This document shows positions 57,473 through 64,000 of a stretch of DNA of 64,000 bases, in pieces; the stretch's first letter is position 1, and each line of letters opens with the position of its first letter. This stretch comes from Geobacillus vulcani PSS1. GTDB lineage: Bacteria > Bacillota > Bacilli > Bacillales > Anoxybacillaceae. Position numbers and translations under genes: made by a program. Location: positions 2,209,501 to 2,273,500 of the forward strand of contig NZ_JPOI01000001.1 of the NCBI RefSeq assembly GCF_000733845.1, written 5' to 3'. The notes beneath the pieces were generated by a model. That model was not told where the DNA came from, did not search any database, and worked only from the letters and a program-made list of their open reading frames with translations.

Positions 57473-57501
57473 TAGCTTGTCAGCCGGGAAAGTATGTATG
57501 C
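57473..57501 (-). promoter_or_regulatory. Sigma-G-type promoter for ybxH-csgA
   Basis: On the minus strand GCATA (57501-57497), a 17-bp spacer and CAAGCTA (57479-57473) fit the sigma-F/G pattern (GYATR, then CAtnnTA). The start site would lie a few bases before the ybxH ribosome binding site. Confidence 0.6.
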
Positions 57502-57556
57502 ATCGTTTTGGCCGCGGCAAGGCAAGCGAGTGGCAAACAGTAAGGGGGTGATGGCG

Positions 57557-57694
57557 GTGACGAACCGCAACGACAATCGGAAGCGGAAAAACAAATCCCC
57601 GAACCACCGCGAGGAAATCGCCAACGAATGGGTGGATCAAAAAAGAACGCTGGAAGAGGGCGAACATTCCGGAAATTCACCCCATAAACAATAG
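57557..57694 (+). CDS. Small hydrophilic protein, probably spore-associated
   Basis: The 45-residue product reads MTNRNDNRKRKNK, then 'HREEIANEWVDQKRTLEEG'. AAGGGGGTGA lies just upstream, giving GTG 57557 as best start; ATG 57551 is too close to the site. It is very polar and charged, like many Bacillus small spore proteins, but I do not recognise the family. It is followed by its own terminator. Confidence 0.6.
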   Translation: MTNRNDNRKRKNKSPNHREEIANEWVDQKRTLEEGEHSGNSPHKQ

Positions 57695-57710
57695 GAAGCT
57701 GGATAAGAAA

Positions 57711-57745
57711 CAAGCCGCTCCCCATGAGGGGAACGGCTTGTTTCA
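57711..57745 (+). terminator. Terminator after the 45-residue gene
   Basis: CAAGCCG and CGGCTTG form the outer stem, TCCCC and GGGGA the inner; TTTC follows. Confidence 0.8.
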
Positions 57746-57810
57746 CGTCCAAGCGCGGCGCTGGCCGCTGCCAAAATGGCTTTTGAATGTACACACAGGC
57801 TGGATCGTCT

Positions 57811-58275
57811 TCAGTCGATATCGATATATTTTCGTTTTTGCGGCAGCTGGATGGTGAGCGTCCCATTTTGAAACGACGCTTTCACTTCATGCTCAGCGAC
57901 TGGATACGGAAACGGAATCAGCCGCGCCACCCGCCGCCGTGCGTGGCGGCGTTCGTATACCTGGCCATGGCTGTCTGACGATTCCATCCATTCATGATGG
58001 TCGATGATCAGCTGCAAACCGTCTTCCTGCCATTGCAGGCTAATTTGTTCGCGCTTGATGTCAGGCAGCCGAACAATGATTTGGTAATCGTGCTTCGTCT
58101 CTTTCACTTCGATCGGAATGTACGCTTCAGCAAACGTTTGGGCGAAATAGTCATCGAGCGTTTCAAACAGTTTTTGCAACGGCCGTTCATCAAACCATTG
58201 ATTCATCATTTTCCGCAAATGATGGAACGGGTGATGGCCTCCCCCGCTGGCTGGCGGTTGAAACGATTCATTCAT
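57811..58275 (-). CDS. Hsp20/alpha-crystallin family small heat-shock protein
   Basis: This 154-residue ATP-independent chaperone has a His-rich N-terminal region ('GGGHHPFHHLRKMMNQW', about 12-28) and the alpha-crystallin domain (about 52-150), with 'IPIEVKETKHDYQIIVRLPDI' as first strands. The usual A-x-x-x-x-G-V-L is replaced by 'SFQNGTLTIQLP' (about 135-146). AAAGGAGGAG lies before ATG. CotM/CotP-like coat proteins have the same domain, so a spore role is possible. Confidence 0.9.
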   Translation of the reverse strand: MNESFQPPASGGGHHPFHHLRKMMNQWFDERPLQKLFETLDDYFAQTFAEAYIPIEVKETKHDYQIIVRLPDIKREQISLQWQEDGLQLIIDHHEWMESSDSHGQVYERRHARRRVARLIPFPYPVAEHEVKASFQNGTLTIQLPQKRKYIDID

Positions 58276-58505
58276 TGCGCTCTCCTCCTTTTTTCAAAAC
58301 AGCGAAATGGTTCTGTCGGGACGCTGCCGATTGGCAAAGCGATTCATTGTCAATGTATGTACAGAGCGCAAAAAAAGCTACTTCATACTTTTTTAGAGAG
58401 TTTTCATCTTGTTTTAACCCGGATGGAATATAATGACACCACCATCCATGAGATGCACATCAATAACGCTGCTGGTTGTCCGGCGGCGGGAGGAGGGATG
58501 GCGCG

Positions 58506-58628
58506 ATGCATTGGGTTCATTGGCTGGTGACATTGTTTTTTTCTGGAACAGCCGTGTCGCTTCTTTCTTATCAAGTGTTGGAAATCGTTCAAGCCATTGT
58601 CGATTGGATCGTCGACCGCCATTCATGA
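58506..58628 (+). CDS. 40-residue single-helix membrane protein
   Basis: The product begins MHWVHWLVTLFFSG and has one hydrophobic helix (about 5-22) followed by an amphipathic segment 'VLEIVQAIVDWIVDRHS'. GGGAGGAGGG lies 8 nt upstream of ATG, an excellent site. The frame was too short for ordinary gene calling. It lies just upstream of the two-component genes; relation unknown. Confidence 0.6.
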   Translation: MHWVHWLVTLFFSGTAVSLLSYQVLEIVQAIVDWIVDRHS

Positions 58629-58714
58629 ACAGTTGGCCGGACCGCCTTTTGGCGGCGTGCTTTTCAGGGCAGCCCGCCAATGGCGTTCCACTCTTTTTCG
58701 CCCGCTGCTCGCCG

Positions 58715-58743
58715 TTGGCGGTGGGCGTTTTGTTGTGTATAGT
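58715..58743 (+). promoter_or_regulatory. Promoter of the two-component operon
   Basis: TTGGCG (58715-58720), a 17-bp spacer and TATAGT (58738-58743) lie 74 nt before the response regulator. Confidence 0.65.
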
Positions 58744-58817
58744 AAAAATGAAACGAAAGAAATCGGGGATGTGCAAAGGTGGAAGCCGCAACAGCTGCAA
58801 GAGAGGAGGAGCAACGG

Positions 58818-59492
58818 ATGAACGGACGTATTTTATTGATTGAAGATGAAGCCGGGCTCGCCCGGTTTTTGGAGCTTGACTTGACACACGAAGGCTTTGA
58901 CGTGCATGTGTGCGCCGATGGACGCGAAGGGCTTGAGCGCGCTCTCTCGGAGCAGTGGGATCTCATTTTGCTTGATGTGATGTTGCCGCGTTTAAATGGC
59001 ATGGAAGTATGCCGTCGCATCCGAGCGGCGAAATCGACGCCGATCATTATGATCACCGCGCGCGACAGCGTGTTTGACCGCGTCATGGGGCTCGATAATG
59101 GGGCCGATGACTACATCGTCAAACCGTTTGCCATTGAGGAGCTGCTCGCCCGCATCCGCGCCTTGTTCCGCCGCGTTCATCCGGAAGCGAACGGCCAAGT
59201 GTTGACGTTTAAAGATTTAGTCGTTGACGTGCAGGCGCGCACCGTGAAAAAAGGAGACGAGTTTATTGAGCTGACAAAGCGGGAATACGACTTGCTCGTC
59301 GCCTTTATGCAAAACATCAATGTCGTCTTGACGCGTGATGCGCTGCTTGACAAAGTGTGGGGATTTGACGCCGAAGTCGAGACGAACGTTGTCGATGTGT
59401 ATGTCCGCTACTTGCGGCAAAAGCTTGACGAACACGATAAAGAGCGATATATCCAAACGGTGCGCGGCGCGGGATACGTGATGCGGCCATGA
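58818..59492 (+). CDS. OmpR/PhoB-family response regulator, ArlR-like
   Basis: The 224 residues comprise a receiver domain (acidic 'EDE' about 8-10, phospho-Asp in 'LILLDVMLP' about residue 53, Lys in 'YIVKPF' about 103) and a winged-helix output domain ending '[14 protein letters not shown]'. Segments such as [11 protein letters not shown] and [16 protein letters not shown] closely resemble Staphylococcus ArlR and Bacillus YkoG. GGAGGAG precedes ATG 58818. It overlaps the kinase gene by 4 nt. Confidence 0.9.
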   Translation: MNGRILLIEDEAGLARFLELDLTHEGFDVHVCADGREGLERALSEQWDLILLDVMLPRLNGMEVCRRIRAAKSTPIIMITARDSVFDRVMGLDNGADDYIVKPFAIEELLARIRALFRRVHPEANGQVLTFKDLVVDVQARTVKKGDEFIELTKREYDLLVAFMQNINVVLTRDALLDKVWGFDAEVETNVVDVYVRYLRQKLDEHDKERYIQTVRGAGYVMRP

Positions 59493-60886
59493 AGAGAGGG
59501 GCTATTCGCCGGTTTTCGCTGAAAGGGAAGCTGACCGTTTTGTCGGCCGGGGCGATTTTCGTTACGTATTTTGTGTTTACGTTTTTGCAATACCATATGG
59601 TCAAACAATGGCTGCTCAAAGAAGAAGAAAAAACGATGGAACAAACGGTGGCGGAAATTGAAACGTATTACGCGGAAAAACGTAATCTATCGTGGGAGGA
59701 AATTCGCCGCAGCCGCGCGTTTTTGGAAAGGTTGAATGAGCGCTACCAACTCATTCGCGTCACGGATGAAAAAGGAAACGTCATCGTCTCCGTTTCCAAC
59801 GGGGCAGCGGTGTCGCTATCGCCGAGCGAGATGCCCGACAAGCGGAAAATGGATGAGCATTTCATCAACAATGAGCGATTTTTGCTGCTCCGTCAGCCGC
59901 TTCATATCGGCAACTTGCATGGGACGATCGAAATCGCCCGCCGGCTGGCAAGGTTTCAACAAGTGACCAATACGCTTTTTCTCATCATGACGGTGATCGG
60001 CTTTTTGGCCATGGCGGCAAGCGCTGTCGCCGGCCGGTTCGTGGCGCAAAGCTTTGTCCGGCCGCTGCAAACGCTGGCCAAAACGATGGCGGACATTCAA
60101 AACGACGGGCTGAAACGGCGCATTGATGTGCCTCCGGCGCGCGATGAAATGACGGAACTGATGCTCGTGTTCAACAGCATGATGGATGAAATTGAGCGAT
60201 CGTTCGCCATGCAGCGGCAGTTTGTTGAGGATGCGTCCCATGAGTTGCGCACGCCGATCGCCATTTTGCAAGGCCATCTTTCGTTGCTGCAGCGTTGGGG
60301 CAAGCATAATCCAGAGATTTTAGAGGAGTCGCTCGAGGCGGCGGTGAAAGAAGCGGAGCGGCTGAAGCGGCTCGTTTTGGAGCTTCTTGACTTGTCGCGC
60401 GCCGAGGCGATTGCGGTGCCGGATGAAGTGACACCGATGGATGTTGCAGCGGCTGTCGGACAAGTCGTCAAAAATTTCCGCGTCTTGCACCCGGATTTTC
60501 AATTTCTGATTGACCAGCCGGATAAGCCGATTGCGCGCGCGGCGATGGCGAAGCATCATTTTGAACAATTGCTGTTCATTTTGCTTGACAATGCGGTAAA
60601 ATATTCTCAGCGAGTGAAACAAATCGCGATTTCCTTGCGCGAGGAAGGGCCGTTTGTCATCGTGTCTATCCGCGATTATGGCATCGGCATCCCGAAAGAG
60701 GAGCTGAAAAACGTCTTTTTGCGCTTTTACCGCGTCGACAAGGCGCGCAGCCGCGAACAGGGCGGCGCCGGGCTCGGCCTTTCGATCGCCAAGGAGATCA
60801 TCGATAAGTACGGCGGGCAAATTGCGATGGAAAGCGAAGTTGGGAAAGGAACGACGGTAGAGCTCGCCATTCCGAAAGCGGAATAG
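59489..60886 (+). CDS. Sensor histidine kinase, ArlS-like
   Basis: The 465 residues have a TM helix (about 15-37), an extracytoplasmic sensor (about 40-155), a second TM (about 160-182), HAMP, the HisKA box '[20 protein letters not shown]' (about 246-265) with phospho-His, and an ATPase domain with 'DNAVKYS', 'DYGIGIP' and '[13 protein letters not shown]'. It is the cognate partner of the preceding regulator; the signal is unknown. Confidence 0.93.
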   Translation: MKRGAIRRFSLKGKLTVLSAGAIFVTYFVFTFLQYHMVKQWLLKEEEKTMEQTVAEIETYYAEKRNLSWEEIRRSRAFLERLNERYQLIRVTDEKGNVIVSVSNGAAVSLSPSEMPDKRKMDEHFINNERFLLLRQPLHIGNLHGTIEIARRLARFQQVTNTLFLIMTVIGFLAMAASAVAGRFVAQSFVRPLQTLAKTMADIQNDGLKRRIDVPPARDEMTELMLVFNSMMDEIERSFAMQRQFVEDASHELRTPIAILQGHLSLLQRWGKHNPEILEESLEAAVKEAERLKRLVLELLDLSRAEAIAVPDEVTPMDVAAAVGQVVKNFRVLHPDFQFLIDQPDKPIARAAMAKHHFEQLLFILLDNAVKYSQRVKQIAISLREEGPFVIVSIRDYGIGIPKEELKNVFLRFYRVDKARSREQGGAGLGLSIAKEIIDKYGGQIAMESEVGKGTTVELAIPKAE

Positions 60887-60903
60887 GAGAGGAGCGTGAG
60901 GCA

Positions 60904-61059
60904 ATGGGACATCCCCATGAGGAAGAGGCGGCAAGCAAAAAGGTGATTCATCATCTCGTTGAGAAATTCCGCAAGCGCGGGGTGAAAATCGCCACATGCA
61001 AACCGCGAACCATGATGTCACTGTCATGCTTAGATGAGATCGACAAAATGAGAGGATGA
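60904..61059 (+). CDS. 51-residue small protein of unknown function
   Basis: The product begins MGHPHEEEAASKKVIHHL and contains two Cys (in 'IATCKPR' and 'LSCLDEI'). GAGAGGAG lies upstream with about 10 nt spacing. It fills the gap between the kinase gene and glpP. The His/Cys content could bind a metal, which is a guess. Confidence 0.6.
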   Translation: MGHPHEEEAASKKVIHHLVEKFRKRGVKIATCKPRTMMSLSCLDEIDKMRG

Positions 61060-61074
61060 ATCGAAGAAAAGAAA

Positions 61075-61629
61075 ATGGAAGCGAAACAGCGCATCATTCC
61101 GGCCATCAAAACGATGAAGCAATTTGACGCCTTTTTGTCAAGCGGTTACACGGTCGGCGTGTTGCTTGAGGTGCATATTGCCCAGTTAAAAAGCATCTTT
61201 GCCTATGCGCGCCGGCATGGCAAGGAGTTGATCATTCACGTCGACTTGGTGCAAGGGCTGAGTCATGATGAACATGCGGCGGAATATCTTTGCCAGGAAT
61301 TTCGCCCGCATGGCCTGATTTCCACGAAAGCGGGCGTCATTATGAAGGCGCGCCAAAAGCGTGTCTTGGCCGTGCAGCGCATCTTTTTGCTTGATTCGCA
61401 CGCGTTGGAGAAAAGCTATCAGATGATTGCGAAAACGAATCCCGACTGCATCGAAGTCATTCCGGGTGCCATGCCGCACATCATCCACGAAGTAAAAGAA
61501 CGGACCGGGAAGCCGATTTATGCCGGTGGACTTATCCGCACCGTCGATGATGTCGAGCGCGCGTTGGAAGCTGGGGCGGTGGCGGTGACCACGTCCAACG
61601 AAACATTATGGCGCCACTACAATGGATAA
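61075..61629 (+). CDS. glpP: Glycerol-3-phosphate-responsive antiterminator GlpP
   Basis: GlpP binds the leader RNA of glp genes when glycerol 3-phosphate is present and prevents termination. The 184 residues form a small barrel with '[13 protein letters not shown]' (about 58-70), '[13 protein letters not shown]' (about 82-94) and '[14 protein letters not shown]' (about 147-160). The ribosome binding site is weak (GAAGAAAAG). It lies directly upstream of its expected target, glpD. Confidence 0.93.
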   Translation: MEAKQRIIPAIKTMKQFDAFLSSGYTVGVLLEVHIAQLKSIFAYARRHGKELIIHVDLVQGLSHDEHAAEYLCQEFRPHGLISTKAGVIMKARQKRVLAVQRIFLLDSHALEKSYQMIAKTNPDCIEVIPGAMPHIIHEVKERTGKPIYAGGLIRTVDDVERALEAGAVAVTTSNETLWRHYNG

Positions 61630-61659
61630 TGCGTTGAGCTGGCCAAATCGGCCGCAGTC

Positions 61660-61668
61660 TGCTACAAT
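61660..61668 (+). promoter_or_regulatory. glpD promoter (extended -10)
   Basis: TGCTACAAT (TACAAT 61663-61668) lies 30 nt before the leader hairpin; no good -35 at 17 bp. Confidence 0.5.
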
Positions 61669-61698
61669 AAAAGCAACACAAGTTAATCATCAGTCAGG

Positions 61699-61772
61699 AG
61701 ACAAGGAGAGACCATGCACACATGGTAGGCGAAGGCTTATCGTGTTTGCACTGGTCTCTTTTTGTCTTTTTT
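61699..61772 (+). promoter_or_regulatory. GlpP-controlled terminator in the glpD leader
   Basis: AGACAAGGAGAGACCA (61699-61714) pairs with TGGTCTCTTTTTGTCT (61752-61767) through 16 positions including two G-U pairs, enclosing a 37-nt loop; T residues follow. This is the inverted-repeat terminator known from B. subtilis glpD, and GlpP is encoded just upstream. Confidence 0.85.
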
Positions 61773-61789
61773 CAAAGGAGGAGTCAAGC

Positions 61790-63466
61790 ATGACATTCTC
61801 AAGCAAACAGCGGAACGATGTTCTCGAGGCAATGAGCGAAAAGCCATACGATCTGTTGGTGATCGGCGGGGGGATCACCGGGTGCGGCATCGCCCTGGAT
61901 GCCGTCTCGCGCGGCATGACGGTCGCGCTTGTCGAAATGCAAGATTTCGCCGCCGGCACGTCAAGCCGGTCGACCAAGCTCGTCCACGGCGGCTTGCGCT
62001 ACTTGAAGCAGTTCGAGGTGAAGCTCGTCGCCGAAGTCGGGCGCGAACGGGCGATTGTGTATGAAAACGGCCCGCACGTCACCACACCGGAGTGGATGCT
62101 GCTGCCCATTTATCGCGGCGGGACGTTTGGCAAATGGAGCACGTCGGTCGGCCTTTGGCTGTATGACCGGCTGGCCGGCGTCAAGCCGAGCGAGCGGCGC
62201 ACGATGCTTAACGCCCGGCAGACGTTGGAAAAAGAGCCGCTCTTAAAGCGCGACGGCCTCCTTGGCGGCGGCTATTACGTCGAGTACCGGACGGACGATG
62301 CCCGCTTGACGATCGAGGTGATCAAAAAAGCGGTCGAGCTTGGCGCCGACGCCGTCAACTATGTAAAGGCGGAACAGTTTTTGTACGACGAGCGCGGCCG
62401 GATCATCGGCGCCCGCTGCCGCGACCTGCTCGGCGGACGAGTGTATGACATTCGCGCCAAAAAAGTCGTCAATGCCGCTGGGCCATGGGTCGATGCACTG
62501 CGCGACAAAGACGGTTCGAAAACGGGCAAACGCCTCCAACTGACCAAAGGCGTCCATATCGTCATCGACCAAAAGCGGTTTCCGCTCAAGCAAGCCGTTT
62601 ATTTTGACACCCCGGACGGCCGGATGGTGTTTGCCATTCCCCGCGACGGGAAGACGTATGTCGGCACGACCGATACGTTTTATAACGGCGACCCGGCCCA
62701 CCCAACGATGACGGACGAAGACCGCGACTACTTATTGCAAGCGATTCACTACATGTTTCCGTCTGTCGGCATCACCGCGGCCGATGTGGAATCAAGCTGG
62801 GCCGGCGTCCGCCCGCTCATCTATGAAGAAGGGAAAGACCCATCGGAAATTTCCCGCAAAGACGAGATCTGGACGTCGCCGTCCGGCCTCATTACGATCG
62901 CTGGCGGCAAGCTGACCGGCTACCGGAAAATGGCCGAGACCGTCGTTGATCTTGTTGCCAAGCAGCTGGAGAAAGAAGAAGGAAACGTGTTTCAGCCGTG
63001 TCGGACGAAACAATTGCCGATTTCCGGCGGCGATGTCGGCGGCTCGCACCGCCTCCCTGCCTTCATCGCTGAAAAGGCGGACGAAGCGGTGCGCTACGGA
63101 TTAACGAAAGAAGCGGGAGCGCGGCTGGCGAGACAATACGGCACGAACGTTGATCGGCTGTTTGCTTTAAGCAGGCAATACGACCGTTCATCTGGTGTAA
63201 CGCGCGAAACGTTCATCCGCCTCGTCTATGCCATGGAGGAAGAAATGGCGGCCAAACCGGCCGACTATTTCATCCGCCGCACCGGCGCGCTGTTGTTTGA
63301 CATTGATTCGGTCCGGCGGGAGAAAGAGGCAGTGGTGGCGTTTATGGCGCGGTATTTGGGGTGGACGGAAGAAGAGCGGGACGTGTATAAGAAAGAACTC
63401 GACAAGGAACTGCGACGAGCGGTGTTGGGGGAAGCGGATGAGATAGTAAATAAAGAAAGAATCTAG
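61790..63466 (+). CDS. glpD: Aerobic glycerol-3-phosphate dehydrogenase
   Basis: GlpD oxidises glycerol 3-phosphate to dihydroxyacetone phosphate with FAD and passes electrons to menaquinone at the membrane. The 558 residues have the FAD motif '[19 protein letters not shown]' (about 24-42), '[15 protein letters not shown]' (about 58-72), 'GPWVD' and '[11 protein letters not shown]'. GGAGGAG precedes ATG 61790, right after the leader terminator. Confidence 0.97.
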   Translation: MTFSSKQRNDVLEAMSEKPYDLLVIGGGITGCGIALDAVSRGMTVALVEMQDFAAGTSSRSTKLVHGGLRYLKQFEVKLVAEVGRERAIVYENGPHVTTPEWMLLPIYRGGTFGKWSTSVGLWLYDRLAGVKPSERRTMLNARQTLEKEPLLKRDGLLGGGYYVEYRTDDARLTIEVIKKAVELGADAVNYVKAEQFLYDERGRIIGARCRDLLGGRVYDIRAKKVVNAAGPWVDALRDKDGSKTGKRLQLTKGVHIVIDQKRFPLKQAVYFDTPDGRMVFAIPRDGKTYVGTTDTFYNGDPAHPTMTDEDRDYLLQAIHYMFPSVGITAADVESSWAGVRPLIYEEGKDPSEISRKDEIWTSPSGLITIAGGKLTGYRKMAETVVDLVAKQLEKEEGNVFQPCRTKQLPISGGDVGGSHRLPAFIAEKADEAVRYGLTKEAGARLARQYGTNVDRLFALSRQYDRSSGVTRETFIRLVYAMEEEMAAKPADYFIRRTGALLFDIDSVRREKEAVVAFMARYLGWTEEERDVYKKELDKELRRAVLGEADEIVNKERI

Positions 63467-63473
63467 AAGGACC

Positions 63474-63503
63474 GGCGCTCAAGATTGAGCGCCTCTTTTT
63501 TTG
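63474..63503 (+). terminator. Terminator after glpD
   Basis: GGCGCTCAA (63474-63482) pairs with TTGAGCGCC (63485-63493), followed by TCTTTTTTT. Confidence 0.93.
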
Positions 63504-63517
63504 ATTAAATTTAGTAA

Positions 63518-64000
<483 letters not shown>

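Overview
The window is a chromosomal segment of a thermophilic, endospore-forming Bacillota, almost certainly Geobacillus (stearothermophilus/kaustophilus group). Three observations support this. Gene order follows the Bacillus subtilis yph-spoIVA-hbs-mtr-gerC-ndk-cheR-aro-trp-his-tyr-aro-ypi-qcr-ypj-dap-bsh-cca-birA-pan-dinG-asnS-dnaD-nth-ponA-recU region. The HU, TRAP, HepT and CCA-enzyme sequences look like the G. stearothermophilus proteins as I remember them. Codon use is GC-rich at third positions throughout. No rRNA, tRNA, CRISPR array or intact insertion sequence was seen.

Layout: (1) 1-8.2 kb holds the tail of a Ger(x)C germination gene, ypzI on the minus strand, yphA, the YIEGIA/SeaA pair, the ribosome-assembly GTPase der, gpsA, yphE, yphF and the spore-coat basement ATPase spoIVA. 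(2) 8.2-8.86 kb is a gene-free stretch with a duplicated hairpin element. (3) 8.9-13.2 kb holds hbs, folE-mtrB (TRAP), the heptaprenyl-diphosphate/menaquinone genes hepS-menH-hepT, and ndk. (4) 13.2-27 kb is the aromatic supraoperon: cheR, aroC, aroB, aroH, a TRAP-controlled attenuator, trpEDCFBA, hisC, tyrA and aroA. A 366-bp non-coding spacer splits trpF from trpB. (5) 27-34.4 kb holds ypiA, ypiB, ypiF, the menaquinol:cytochrome c reductase qcrABC, ypjA, ypjB and the convergent YitT-family gene ypjC. (6) 34.5-40.1 kb is a tightly overlapping operon: mazG-like ypjD, dapB, mgsA, bacillithiol genes bshB1 and bshA, cca and birA. (7) 40.1-42.5 kb is panBCD behind a structured leader that ends in an intrinsic terminator. 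(8) 42.5-51.2 kb holds dinG, ypmA, ypmB, aspB, asnS, dnaD and nth; the dnaD-nth junction carries the wreck of a TnpB gene. (9) 51.3-58.3 kb holds recU-ponA on the minus strand, small ypp genes, ybxH-csgA behind a sigma-G-type promoter and an Hsp20 gene. (10) 58.5-64 kb holds an ArlRS-like two-component system, glpP-glpD with a classical antitermination hairpin, and the start of a LacI-family regulator with palindromes next to its promoter.

How the parts work together: TRAP encoded at 9.8 kb is expected to bind the NAG-repeat leader at 16.8 kb and control trpEDCFBA. AroC, AroB and AroA feed chorismate to AroH/TyrA/HisC and TrpE. HepS/HepT and MenH complete menaquinone, the electron donor for QcrABC. 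DapB draws on aspartate metabolism, which AspB also serves; PanB/C/D make pantothenate. GlpP antiterminates glpD. Several genes are sporulation-linked: spoIVA, seaA, yppG, csgA, ypjB and the Ger(x)C gene.

No obviously new multi-gene system is present. The most rewarding non-coding signals are the panB leader RNA (matching the genetic setting of the orphan 'pan' RNA motif), a palindrome inside the panB promoter, the trpF-trpB insertion, the duplicated element after spoIVA, and several very small ORFs with good ribosome binding sites.
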